The notes beneath the pieces are model-generated. The model ran no database searches. It had not been told where the DNA came from and saw nothing but the letters and a program-made list of their open reading frames with translations. Positions 17,116-25,982 of a stretch of 64,000 nt of DNA are shown in pieces (positions within the stretch are counted from its first letter, which is position 1; every line of letters starts with the position of its first letter). This DNA comes from Bacteroidota bacterium. Lineage in GTDB: Bacteria > Bacteroidota > Bacteroidia > Flavobacteriales > Weeksellaceae. The DNA lies in contig JAEWOD010000037.1 in assembly GCA_023461035.1 (NCBI GenBank), forward strand, positions 1-64,000, read 5' to 3'. The position numbers and the translations under genes were made by a program.

Positions 17116-17850
17116 ATGAGAGAAATACTAAAATTTTGTTTTTTAATTTTTCTGTTTCATTGCTGTACTTCCAAGTTTGATGACAAAAGATTGCAATTAA
17201 GGAAAATTGTTGATTGTCAAAATAAGGAATTCCTAATAAAGGATGATAATGATAATTGGCTAATTGATTTTGATTCTATTAAAAGTACAAATGAGTTCAT
17301 TTGCTCAAAATATGATAAAATGAAAGACAGTGATAATAAATTTAGCCAAAAAAATTTTGATTCTCTTCGTTTAAAATACGGAAATGGAAATATACCATTC
17401 CAATATACTCAGCCACAAGTATTTCCCTATATCAATATTGATGGAATTGATGTTAGTCTATTACAATTAACCTATTCAACGGCTACGATACCGTTTCCGA
17501 AAACCGAAACAATTGCATTTGGAAAAGATTATTCTAATCAGTTTGACACAATAAAAACAGTTGTTCGGAATCTTTTTGAAGAACCAACCCGGATAATAAA
17601 AAACAATAATTATCGGGTTCTCACTATTCTGATTAGTAATGATCGATTTCAGGATTCAAAAAACATTATTCCTGTAATTGTAGCTAATTACTTTGAGTAT
17701 TTGGAAAATAAGACAAAAAAGGAAATTTGTGAACTAAGCAATGAAGAAATCATACAACTAAAAAATGAATACCAACTAAAAATAAAAATAACTAGCTATG
17801 ATTTGGTTAACAAACCTATGGGGCAATTTATGAAAGAAAACTGCAATTAA
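17116..17850 (+). CDS. Hypothetical protein with N-terminal membrane/lipoprotein signal
   Basis: The 244-residue product begins MREILKFCFLIFLFHCCTSK, a hydrophobic signal ending in Cys16-Cys17. It may be a lipoprotein, although His before Cys is unusual in a lipobox. The rest contains no domain I recognise and is rich in Asn, Lys and Ile. Codon use looks more AT-rich than in the glycogen genes before it. It starts 12 bp after glgC on the same strand, so it may be read through from that operon, but nothing links it to glycogen. Confidence 0.6.
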   Translation: MREILKFCFLIFLFHCCTSKFDDKRLQLRKIVDCQNKEFLIKDDNDNWLIDFDSIKSTNEFICSKYDKMKDSDNKFSQKNFDSLRLKYGNGNIPFQYTQPQVFPYINIDGIDVSLLQLTYSTATIPFPKTETIAFGKDYSNQFDTIKTVVRNLFEEPTRIIKNNNYRVLTILISNDRFQDSKNIIPVIVANYFEYLENKTKKEICELSNEEIIQLKNEYQLKIKITSYDLVNKPMGQFMKENCN

Positions 17851-17869
17851 AAAAAACAAAAGACACTAT

Positions 17870-18337
17870 TCATCGTAAATTCCCCTTCACCGGAATATCT
17901 TCCAAAAAAACATATTTCTCATTCTCAAAATCCATTTGACAGTAATAATGATTCAAACCATTGGAAACCATCAGATAATCAGCATCTATTTGTAAATTAT
18001 ACCGGGCGATTTGATCAAAAGTTTCTTGAGTAATTTGGATAGATGGCGCTTTGCATTCGACGATGATAAAAGGTTTTTCTTTTTTGAATACAATGATGTC
18101 GCCTCGTTTTTTCATTCCGTTTATTTCCACTATCAATTCGGTATTGATAGCGGATTTGGAATATTTTTTTTCCTGAATCAGAAATTGAACTACATTTTGC
18201 CTGACCCATTCTTCGGGAGTCAAAACCAGCCATTTTTTACGGATTGTGCAAAAGATGTAAACAGAATTCTCGGTTTGTTTGAATCGAAATTGGTAATTTT
18301 CGGAAAAATTTAATTGAGGTAATTGCAACGCATCCAT
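17870..18337 (-). CDS. HsdR_N-type PD-(D/E)xK nuclease domain protein
   Basis: The 155-residue protein consists of one domain resembling the N-terminal nuclease domain of type I restriction subunit R (HsdR_N_2). The likely PD-(D/E)xK residues are Asp in KRGDIIVF (about 80) and the ECK of IIVECKAP (about 93-95). No HsdM or HsdS gene is nearby, so it is not part of a type I restriction system. Its start codon overlaps that of holA on the other strand (shared CATG at 18335-18338). I recall this neighbourhood as common in flavobacteria. A DNA maintenance role is an inference. Confidence 0.8.
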   Translation of the reverse strand: MDALQLPQLNFSENYQFRFKQTENSVYIFCTIRKKWLVLTPEEWVRQNVVQFLIQEKKYSKSAINTELIVEINGMKKRGDIIVFKKEKPFIIVECKAPSIQITQETFDQIARYNLQIDADYLMVSNGLNHYYCQMDFENEKYVFLEDIPVKGNLR

Positions 18338-19343
18338 GAGTCAGTCCAATAGCATCATCAAAGATATTAAAAACAAAAAAATCGCTCCGATTTATTTTCT
18401 GTCGGGCGACGAACCGTTTTTCATCGATCAGGTTTCCAAAACCATCGAAAACGAAGTTTTAACGGAAGATGAAAAAGGATTCAACCAAAGCATTCTGTAT
18501 GGAAATGACGTGGAAATGAGTGCCGTCATTGGCATGGCAAAACAGTTCCCTATGGGTGCGGAACGTCAGGTAGTCATCGTCAAAGAAGCGCAACATCTTT
18601 CCCGTGCCATTGACCAGCTGGAGTCCTATGCCGAAAATCCGCAACCTTCGACCGTTTTGGTTTTTAATTACAAAGGAAAAACACTTGACAAACGAAAAAA
18701 GTTGTATAAAACCTTACAGAAAAATTCTGTTTTATTAGAAACCAAAAAGTTTTATGACAACCAGATTCCGGACTGGATCGAATCAACCGCAAAAGAATTG
18801 GGGCTGGAACTGGAAAACAAATCCAAGTTTATGATGGCGGAATTTTTGGGAGCCGATTTAGGAAGGATTTACAACGAATTGCAAAAACTGAAAATCGTAG
18901 CGGAAGACGGAAAAATCACACCGGAAATTGTCGAACGAAATATCGGGATCAGCAAAGATTACAACAATTTTGAATTGAGAAATGCCATCGAAACCCGAAA
19001 CGCCGAAAAAGCTTTCCGCATCATCAAATATTTCAGCCAGAATCCGAAAGACAATCCATTGGTAGTCACACTTTCCGTTCTTTATCAGACTTTTTCCAAT
19101 ATCATCGTTTACCATGCCCTGACCGATAAATCCCAAGGAAATATTGCCAAAGAACTCGGAATTCATCCGTTTTTTGTGAAAGATGCAGCAATGGCGGCAA
19201 AAAATTATCCTTTAAAAAAAGCCACACGCATCATTTCTCTTTTACGCGAGGCCGATGTCAAAAGCAAAGGTGTAGGTGCTACCGGAAATACCAATCAGGG
19301 AGATTTATTGCAAGAATTATTGTTTAAAATTTTCAGCTTATAG
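18336..19343 (+). CDS. holA: DNA polymerase III subunit delta
   Basis: The 335-residue delta subunit of the clamp loader opens the beta sliding clamp. The N-terminal segment KIAPIYFLSGDEPFFIDQV is the usual start of HolA, and the degenerate AAA+ domain and C-terminal collar helices (RIISLLREADVKSKG, GDLLQELLFKI) follow. Length matches the family. The ATG at 18336 overlaps the start codon of the opposite-strand nuclease-domain gene by two bases. Confidence 0.93.
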   Translation: MSQSNSIIKDIKNKKIAPIYFLSGDEPFFIDQVSKTIENEVLTEDEKGFNQSILYGNDVEMSAVIGMAKQFPMGAERQVVIVKEAQHLSRAIDQLESYAENPQPSTVLVFNYKGKTLDKRKKLYKTLQKNSVLLETKKFYDNQIPDWIESTAKELGLELENKSKFMMAEFLGADLGRIYNELQKLKIVAEDGKITPEIVERNIGISKDYNNFELRNAIETRNAEKAFRIIKYFSQNPKDNPLVVTLSVLYQTFSNIIVYHALTDKSQGNIAKELGIHPFFVKDAAMAAKNYPLKKATRIISLLREADVKSKGVGATGNTNQGDLLQELLFKIFSL

Positions 19344-19389
19344 TCAATTATATATTGAGATTCCTTAAATATTCTATCTTTATTTGAAA

Positions 19390-20718
19390 ATGAGTCCCAG
19401 CCGAAAATACCACATTGACAGAGTCATCCAACCTATTCAAAGTTTTATTGCACAAGAGAAATCAGGCGGTTTGGTTTTGGGTTTAACTGTTATCCTTGCT
19501 ATGTTTTTGGCCAATTCCCCTTTGTCGCAGGGCTATCATCATTTCTTTGAACATCAGTTGGGGTTTACATTTGACGGCAATCATTTTTTGGGATACAGCC
19601 TTCATCATTGGATCAATGATGGATTGATGGCTATTTTCTTTTTCGTCGTCGGGCTGGAGCTGAAACGCGAATTTGTGGCTGGCGAACTTTCCAGTCCCCG
19701 CAAGGCAATGCTCCCGATTATAGCAGCCATTGGCGGAATGCTGGTTCCTGCCCTGATTTATTTTTCATTGAATTCCAACGGAGAAATGAGCAAAGGCTGG
19801 GGAATCCCGATGGCGACCGACATCGCTTTTGCGCTGGGTGTTTTGTATTTATTGGGCAGCCGGATTCCACTTTCGCTGAAAGTTTTCCTGACCGCTCTGG
19901 CAATTGTAGATGATTTGGGAGCAGTTTTGGTGATTGCCTTTTTCTATACTTCGGATATTTCCGTCACGAGTCTGCTGACAGGGTTTTCCTTTTTGGCTGT
20001 GATGTATGCCGGTAACAAATTGGGCGTGAGAAATATTTTATTTTATGCGGTCTTCGGCATCATCGGCGTATGGACTTCGTTCTTGCTTTCAGGTGTTCAT
20101 GCAACGATAGCAGCGGTTTTGGCCGCATTTATGATTCCGGCCGATGTTAAAATCCGGGAGAATTATCTCGTGCAAAAAATCGAAAAATCAATTGAAAAAT
20201 TCAGAAAAATTGATCCCAATGATAAAATTCCGACTTTGACCAATCAGCAACTTCATCTTTTGGAAGAAATCAAAACCGACCTCAACGGCGCTACTCCGCC
20301 GCTTCAAAAACTGGAGCATGCCATGCATCCGTTTGTAACCTTTTTGATTCTGCCGATTTTTGCTCTGGCAAATGCGGGTGTGACCGTGATCGATATAAAT
20401 TTTGATCAATTATTTAACACAAACATCGCGCTGGGTATAGCTTTGGGATTATTGGCAGGAAAAGTAATCGGCGTAGTCGGATTTACCTGGTTGAGTGTAA
20501 AATTAAAGGTAGCTCCTTTTCCAACAGGAATGAATCTGCAAAATCTTTTTGGATTAGGACTTTTGGCGGCCATCGGATTTACTATGTCGCTGTTCATCAC
20601 TTCACTTGCTTTTACGCACGAAGAATATGTAACCCAGGCCAAAATCGGGATTTTTACGGCTTCTATCATCGGAGGTATTTTGGGATATTGGGTTTTGAGT
20701 AAAAAAATCAAGAGCTAA
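19390..20718 (+). CDS. nhaA: Na+/H+ antiporter NhaA
   Basis: This inner-membrane antiporter of about 442 residues exports Na+ in exchange for H+. It has about 12 hydrophobic segments, the motif ATDIAFALGVLYLLGSRIP, and LAIVDDLGAVLVIAFF with the paired Asp residues of the ion site. A cytosolic insert of about 60 residues in the middle (KIEKSIEKFRKIDPNDKIP onward) is typical of NhaA from this class. I chose the ATG at 19390; an in-frame TTG lies two codons upstream. It follows holA by 46 bp. Confidence 0.95.
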   Translation: MSPSRKYHIDRVIQPIQSFIAQEKSGGLVLGLTVILAMFLANSPLSQGYHHFFEHQLGFTFDGNHFLGYSLHHWINDGLMAIFFFVVGLELKREFVAGELSSPRKAMLPIIAAIGGMLVPALIYFSLNSNGEMSKGWGIPMATDIAFALGVLYLLGSRIPLSLKVFLTALAIVDDLGAVLVIAFFYTSDISVTSLLTGFSFLAVMYAGNKLGVRNILFYAVFGIIGVWTSFLLSGVHATIAAVLAAFMIPADVKIRENYLVQKIEKSIEKFRKIDPNDKIPTLTNQQLHLLEEIKTDLNGATPPLQKLEHAMHPFVTFLILPIFALANAGVTVIDINFDQLFNTNIALGIALGLLAGKVIGVVGFTWLSVKLKVAPFPTGMNLQNLFGLGLLAAIGFTMSLFITSLAFTHEEYVTQAKIGIFTASIIGGILGYWVLSKKIKS

Positions 20719-20758
20719 TTATTTTTTTTCATAACTTCATGGTTCTAAATCCATTACC

Positions 20759-21445
20759 ATGAAAAACCTCTATTTCGTTTTTTTTCTTTTTATGTCAGGA
20801 ATTTTGACTCAAGCGCAAAATCCTGATATTTACGACACTTGGTATCTCTATAAAATCCAACCCAGTTGGCAACCCGATATTCTTATCGCTGACTATCAAC
20901 CCAGCATTTCTCCTACTTTAACGATAAATGAAGATTTCACTTATGAAGGATTTATGGCTTGCAATAGCTTTTCCGGGAACTTCCATTTTGTAGATGATGA
21001 TTTGTTTTTTGATGAATTTAATTCTACAGATAATAGTTGCGAAACTGAGGAATTAAATGACTTTGAGACCTATTATGCCTATTTATTTTTAAGTGAGGAA
21101 CATTTTCCAATGTGGTTTTATCAAAACAACCAAACCGGAGAGCTGGAACTAAATTTCGGCAGTAATTCTACCGATCAAATAACTTATTACTTTTCTAAAT
21201 CTCCAATTCTTGGTTTAGATGATATAGAAATAAATTCATTCAAATTTTACCCAAATCCGGCTTTGGATATCATTAGAATTGAAAACGCAAAACCAAATTC
21301 TACTTATCAAATTTATTCGGTAAACGGAGAAATAGTTCTAACCGGACAATTAAATTTACAGAGAGTCATTGATTTAAAAATTCTTCCTTCAGGAAACTAT
21401 TTTCTACAAATGGGTAAGCAAACCGCTAAGTTTATCAAAAAATAA
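20759..21445 (+). CDS. Secreted META-like protein with T9SS sorting domain
   Basis: The 228-residue protein starts with a signal peptide ending near TQAQ (residue 20). The central part (about 25-145) has DTWYLYKI, TLTINEDFTYEGFMACNSF and SGNFHF, a pattern like the META/HslJ domain. The C-terminus (from FKFYPNPALDIIRIENAK, about 159, to the end at MGKQTAKFIKK) is a type A T9SS sorting domain. It should cross the inner membrane by Sec and the outer membrane by T9SS. The META assignment is by motif only. It follows nhaA by 40 bp. Confidence 0.8.
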   Translation: MKNLYFVFFLFMSGILTQAQNPDIYDTWYLYKIQPSWQPDILIADYQPSISPTLTINEDFTYEGFMACNSFSGNFHFVDDDLFFDEFNSTDNSCETEELNDFETYYAYLFLSEEHFPMWFYQNNQTGELELNFGSNSTDQITYYFSKSPILGLDDIEINSFKFYPNPALDIIRIENAKPNSTYQIYSVNGEIVLTGQLNLQRVIDLKILPSGNYFLQMGKQTAKFIKK

Positions 21446-21455
21446 AATTCCTGAA

Positions 21456-22433
21456 TTATTTCTCCCTTTCCATCACGTAGTTGACCATGGTGCGTAACGA
21501 TTCTTTGTATTCGCTGTCAGGAAATTCGTCCAAAATTTGGAGTGCATCTGCCGTATAATTTTCCATGGTTTTTTGGGTATATTCAATTCCGCCGTTGTCT
21601 TTTACAAACTGAATTACCTGCTGCACCCGTTTTTTATTTTGATTATGACGTTTCACCGAATTGATGAGCCAATCTTTTTCTTTTTTCGAAACTTTATTTA
21701 AAACATGAATCAGCGGCAACGTCATTTTCTGTTCTTTGATGTCGATTCCGACCGGTTTTCCTATGATATCCGAACTGGTATAATCAAACAAATCATCCTT
21801 TATCTGGAAAGCAATTCCCACCAGATTCCCAAATCTGTGCATTTTTTTACAAACCTCTTCTTCCGCTCCTACCGACCTTGCTCCTGCTTCACAACAAGCC
21901 GCAATCAAAGTCGCTGTTTTCTGGCGGATGATTTCAAAATAAACTTCTTCGGTGATGTCTAATTTTCGTGCTTTTTCGATTTGAAGCAATTCGCCTTCCG
22001 ACATTTCTTTGATGGCTACCGAAACGACTTTCAACAAATCAAAATCTTCATTTTCCGTAGAGAGAATCAAGGTTTTGGACAATAAATAATCACCTACCAA
22101 AACAGCAATTTTGTTTTTCCAAAGAGCGTTTAGCGAGAAAAATCCGCGACGCATATCGCTGTCATCTACCACGTCATCATGCACCAAAGTAGCGGTATGA
22201 ATCAATTCAATCAAAGCGGCAGCCCTGTAACTTCTTTCCTGAAATTGACCTGTTAATTTAGCAGTTAGAAATACAAACATCGGCCGCATCTGTTTTCCTT
22301 TTCTGCGGACTATATAATGGGTAATCCTGTCCAGAAGCGGGACGTTACTTTTCATAGACTGATAAAATTTCGTCTCGAAAAGTTTCATCTCTTCGGCAAT
22401 CGGTGCTTTTATTTTTTCGACGGCTTTTTTCAC
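21456..22433 (-). CDS. Polyprenyl diphosphate synthase
   Basis: The 325-residue trans-prenyltransferase condenses isopentenyl diphosphate units into a long chain, here probably the menaquinone side chain. The first Asp-rich motif is DDVVD at 86-90 in LVHDDVVDDSDMRRG, and the second is in FQIKDDLFDYTSSD. Length and the fully helical pattern fit the family. It overlaps nothing but is only 1 bp from the end of the secreted-protein gene upstream (22435), so they are cotranscribed on the minus strand. Confidence 0.93.
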   Translation of the reverse strand: MKKAVEKIKAPIAEEMKLFETKFYQSMKSNVPLLDRITHYIVRRKGKQMRPMFVFLTAKLTGQFQERSYRAAALIELIHTATLVHDDVVDDSDMRRGFFSLNALWKNKIAVLVGDYLLSKTLILSTENEDFDLLKVVSVAIKEMSEGELLQIEKARKLDITEEVYFEIIRQKTATLIAACCEAGARSVGAEEEVCKKMHRFGNLVGIAFQIKDDLFDYTSSDIIGKPVGIDIKEQKMTLPLIHVLNKVSKKEKDWLINSVKRHNQNKKRVQQVIQFVKDNGGIEYTQKTMENYTADALQILDEFPDSEYKESLRTMVNYVMEREK

Positions 22434-22434
22434 T

Positions 22435-23367
22435 TTATTCGGCTAAGGAATGAATGCATTGGACACTTTGCTCCACATGAAAAGTTTTGAATTTAAAATC
22501 TTCATTGCTAAAGCAAATTACGCTGGGTTTGTCTGGTTTTATGGAAATTCCTTCTGTTTGTCCCACTTGTGCCGTGAATCCGAGCGGCAAATTAAATGTA
22601 TTCAATTTATTGCCAAACAGCAAGTCTTTTTCATTTTTTTGCAATGAAAATCCGGAGATAAATGACACACCGTCAGGTGTATAGCCGATTAAATAAAATC
22701 CGTGCGTATTGGAAATCGGATTGGTATCAATAGTCGCTCCCGTCACCAAATAATTGGTTTGAAATGTTTCGATTTTTTTGGCCAATTGTTTTCCGGGTTT
22801 GATTTCGAGCGTATAATGTGTGGTGGACAAATTGGTCCATTCTTTTGTAAACAAATGCAATTTTCCGTTGTAATAAAACATGGCTTCACAATCAAAATTG
22901 GTTTTTCTGTTTCCGGGGTTGAAATTCTTTTGTTCGGGAAAAGAAAAGTCAATTTTTTGAACTTCAACCGAAATTTCTTCTTTTGTCGAATTCAATTCTG
23001 AAATGGGAAAATACAACACCGCCAAATCCGTTCGGTTTCCGTTGTTATTGCCAAATTCGCCGATGAATATGAAGTCTTCACTCACGGCCAATTCTTCCCA
23101 ATCCCTATTTTCCGCATTTGAAATTTTTACGGTCTGGACGATTTTCCCGGTCTCAGGACTGATTTTATAAATCTCAGGTTTTCCGCCGCTGTCATTCTGC
23201 CCCCAATAAAATCCGTCAATGATTTCCAAAGAAGAAATCTCATCCAATTTTTCGGAAATTTTCAAGGTTTTAATTTGATAGTTTTCGATATCCAGCGTAT
23301 CGATTTTCATTTGTGCTGAAAGATTCAGGAGGCTCAATATAAAAGCAGAAGCTAAATACTTTATCAT
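22435..23367 (-). CDS. Secreted hypothetical protein, probable beta-propeller
   Basis: The 310-residue protein has a signal peptide (MIKYLASAFILSLLNLSAQ). Repeated short beta-rich blocks, such as LDEISSLEIIDGFYWGQND, ENRDWEELAVSEDFIFIGE and FDCEAMFYYNGKLHLFTKE, resemble esterase-like/SdiA-regulated beta-propellers. The conserved DxED/WEE and ND residues hint at metal or ligand binding. No T9SS sorting domain is seen, so the periplasm is likely. It directly precedes the polyprenyl synthase gene. Function unknown. Confidence 0.7.
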   Translation of the reverse strand: MIKYLASAFILSLLNLSAQMKIDTLDIENYQIKTLKISEKLDEISSLEIIDGFYWGQNDSGGKPEIYKISPETGKIVQTVKISNAENRDWEELAVSEDFIFIGEFGNNNGNRTDLAVLYFPISELNSTKEEISVEVQKIDFSFPEQKNFNPGNRKTNFDCEAMFYYNGKLHLFTKEWTNLSTTHYTLEIKPGKQLAKKIETFQTNYLVTGATIDTNPISNTHGFYLIGYTPDGVSFISGFSLQKNEKDLLFGNKLNTFNLPLGFTAQVGQTEGISIKPDKPSVICFSNEDFKFKTFHVEQSVQCIHSLAE

Positions 23368-23450
23368 TTATGATGAATTCTCTTTTTGCTTCCCAAAGGT
23401 ATTATTTTAAGTAGAATTGTCAAAGTATTATGGATAAAGTCTGTGTAGGA

Positions 23451-23676
23451 TTTACGAGGTACGATTTACGAGGTACGATTTACGAAGTTCGAAGTTCGAG
23501 GTATGCAAACATAAGACTTTGAAAAACTTGTTCCGTAGGAACAATTCGTGGGTAAAAAAAAAAATAAATGTTCCGGATTTCGTTCCGTAGGAACGTCTCG
23601 TAGGTAGCAGAAAAAATGGGAATTTGCGACATTCGTTCCGTAGGAACGTCTCGTGGGTTGGAACGTCTCGTGGATG
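23451..23676. repeat. Composite REP-like element, copy A
   Basis: The gap 23368-23691 holds no gene. It contains three tandem 14-bp units TTTACGAGGTACGA (23451-23464, 23465-23478 and a variant at 23479-23492). Three small palindromes GTTCCGTAGGAAC follow (23530-23542, 23582-23594, 23635-23647), each followed by a CGTCTCGTGGGT-like or AATTCGTGGGT tail, and a lone tail copy ends near 23676. The same two parts occur in the opposite orientation at 37092-37280. Confidence 0.75.
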
Positions 23677-23691
23677 AGAAATTTGAGCTGT

Positions 23692-24870
23692 TTACAATAT
23701 TCTTTTACAAAACAAAATATGTTTTCCCGAAATGCTCTGCGTGAAAATTAAAGATTGGGTTTCCGATTCTTTGAGTTTGTATTTCTTCCGAATTAATTCT
23801 ACCGTCATCGGATAGTTTTTTGAAATCACATGAAAACTTCCTTTTTCGATTTCTTTTTTGGGGTTTTTAATTTCTTCCAAAACCTTAAAAACCTTTCCCG
23901 GAAAGGAATCTACCACATCATTTGCTGTATATAAATGGGTATTTTGATGCAATTTTTTTAATCCGAATCTTCCGCCTGTCAACTTAAAAGCACCCGATTT
24001 TAAAACTGCGGCATTTGGTTCATAGATGAACTTTTTGGGTTCAGAAAACTCCGAATTGGCCAATGCTTCCTCCTTCCGGTCGAATTCAAAAACCGGTTGT
24101 CCGGATTCCAGATTTACGGCTTTTATCAAAGGATTGTCGCAAATTTTATTTCGGCAAATCAACAATAATTCCTTTACTTCATTTTTAACCGCAACGATTT
24201 GAATTTCATGAATTGGATTGATTTTATCCAAAGCGGATTTCAAATCGAGCAAAGGCGAAAGTTTGATCATAACCGTTTCTGCTCTTTTCAGAAATTCATC
24301 CATCCAATCGAGAATATTCGGTTCCAAATCTTTCAATAAGAATTTTTTCTGCGCATCTTTTCTCCGCGCCGGATCGAGATAAATCACATCCCATTTCAAA
24401 TCCGGATTTCCCTCGAAATAATTTTCAAATTCAGAATTAATGTAATTTAAATTGTTCTGATTCAATGTCTTAAAATTGTATTTTGAGATTTCAACCAATT
24501 CAGAATTTCTTTCCAAAGCCGTCACTTCTTCAAAATTTTGTGCAAATCCAAATGCATCAATTCCCATTCCGGCAGTCAAATCGATGATGGATTTTCCTTT
24601 GACAATATCCGATTTATATTTCGAAGTTGTCCAAGAAGAAGCTTGTTCCAAATTTAGGGATGGCGGAAAATAAATTCCTTCCTGATTGTACAAAAAAGGA
24701 AATTTAGATTTGGCAATTTGTAAACCTTTGATTTGCTGCGCTAATTCGACAGAAGAAACTTCCGGAAAAAGTGATTTTTGGAGGGAAATTTTTCGGATGT
24801 CAGATGATTCGTTTTGTCTAACGTAGATTTGGACAACTTCCTTTAAAATTTCCGAATTTAATTGATTCAT
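23692..24870 (-). CDS. THUMP-like domain class I SAM-dependent methyltransferase
   Basis: The 392-residue protein has a class I methyltransferase core in the middle: motif I DLTAGMGIDAFGFA (97-110) and YLDPARR (165-171), which resembles the DPP[YF]-type motif of nucleic-acid methyltransferases. The C-terminal part carries the THUMP-like region (ILKSGAFKLTGGRFGLKKLH and further). The family is probably an RNA modification enzyme, but its target is not established. It is the last gene of the minus-strand run from 28.9 kb and ends beside the repeat-rich gap. Confidence 0.88.
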   Translation of the reverse strand: MNQLNSEILKEVVQIYVRQNESSDIRKISLQKSLFPEVSSVELAQQIKGLQIAKSKFPFLYNQEGIYFPPSLNLEQASSWTTSKYKSDIVKGKSIIDLTAGMGIDAFGFAQNFEEVTALERNSELVEISKYNFKTLNQNNLNYINSEFENYFEGNPDLKWDVIYLDPARRKDAQKKFLLKDLEPNILDWMDEFLKRAETVMIKLSPLLDLKSALDKINPIHEIQIVAVKNEVKELLLICRNKICDNPLIKAVNLESGQPVFEFDRKEEALANSEFSEPKKFIYEPNAAVLKSGAFKLTGGRFGLKKLHQNTHLYTANDVVDSFPGKVFKVLEEIKNPKKEIEKGSFHVISKNYPMTVELIRKKYKLKESETQSLIFTQSISGKHILFCKRIL

Positions 24871-24884
24871 CTGGAAAATTTAAC

Positions 24885-25982
24885 TTACAAATTCTTCGTG
24901 ATGCTTTGTACCAATTTATATTCGGAGAAAAATTCTTTCAGCACCACCCTCAGCACCGTATAAGCCGGGACGGCAACGGCAACGCCGATGACTCCAAATA
25001 AAATTCCGCCGATCAAGATGACCAAAAATATTTCGAGCGGGTTGGATTTTACGCTTCGCGAATAAATCAACGGCTGGTTGATGAAATTGTCCCAAACATG
25101 CGTAAGCGTATACCAGAACATGATCCATAAAACAGTCGGTACAATTTCGGCACGGAAATCCAGTCCCAATCCATGTAAATCACTCATAGACAAACTCGCC
25201 ATGATCACGCCACCCAACAGTGGTCCTATATACGGAAGCGGATTTAGCAATGCGCATAAAAGTGCAATCACCGCTGCATAATTAATCCCAAAGGAAAGTA
25301 ATATGATGAAATAAAACGTGAACATAATCAGTACCTGAAGCGTCAGTCCGATGAAATAACGGGAAAGTAAATCTTTGGTTTTGTCCAAAACCGATTCGAA
25401 ACGGCTTTCTTCGCCTTTCGGTGCAACAGCCACAATCATCTTATTGATTAAATCCCTGTCTTTCAAAAAGAAAAACGTAATGAACATCACGGAAAAAGCG
25501 TCGATCATCAGCACGCCGAGTGTCGTGATGGAATCGCCAAACATCCCGGAAAAACTTTTCATGTTGACATTTTTCACGGCATCATTAAAAAAGGTTTCGA
25601 GGTAGGGAATATTCAAAAAGCCTAAGGAATCTGACAATAATTTCACCTGGTTGGATACCGCATCTTCAAAACGATCCAAATGGGCAAAATTCCCAAACAA
25701 CCGATAAGGTTCATTTAGCACCAATGATATAAACAAACTGACAAAAGCAAAAATCAAAAAGTTAAATAAAGAAATGGTCAAAATGGAACCTACGGCATTA
25801 GGAATACGCAATTTATTGTGCATCAGATTCATAAGCGGACGGCCAATCATCGCCAGCACAAACGCAATCGCCAGATAGGCAAAAACCGAACGGATCAACC
25901 ACAGAAAATACAGGGCAAGGCAAATCAAAGCAGCTATTCCGAGTGCCCTTAAAATTCCGTAGGAAAGCTGTTTGGGTGTCAT
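24885..25982 (-). CDS. AI-2E family transporter
   Basis: The 365-residue membrane protein has about eight hydrophobic segments and the family pattern: two N-terminal helices, an extended loop with NVNMKSFSGMFGDSITT, the LLNPLPYIGPLLGG motif, and a C-terminal pair near GGILFGVIGVAVAVPAYTVLR. Members export small molecules or act as Na+/H+ antiporters, so AI-2 transport should not be assumed. The start overlaps the stop of mutA by four bases, indicating coupled translation. Confidence 0.92.
   Translation of the reverse strand: MTPKQLSYGILRALGIAALICLALYFLWLIRSVFAYLAIAFVLAMIGRPLMNLMHNKLRIPNAVGSILTISLFNFLIFAFVSLFISLVLNEPYRLFGNFAHLDRFEDAVSNQVKLLSDSLGFLNIPYLETFFNDAVKNVNMKSFSGMFGDSITTLGVLMIDAFSVMFITFFFLKDRDLINKMIVAVAPKGEESRFESVLDKTKDLLSRYFIGLTLQVLIMFTFYFIILLSFGINYAAVIALLCALLNPLPYIGPLLGGVIMASLSMSDLHGLGLDFRAEIVPTVLWIMFWYTLTHVWDNFINQPLIYSRSVKSNPLEIFLVILIGGILFGVIGVAVAVPAYTVLRVVLKEFFSEYKLVQSITKNL

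Noticed and set aside
17870..18337. Type I restriction-modification system
   Set aside because: Only an HsdR_N-like domain of 155 residues is present. There is no helicase part, HsdM or HsdS.
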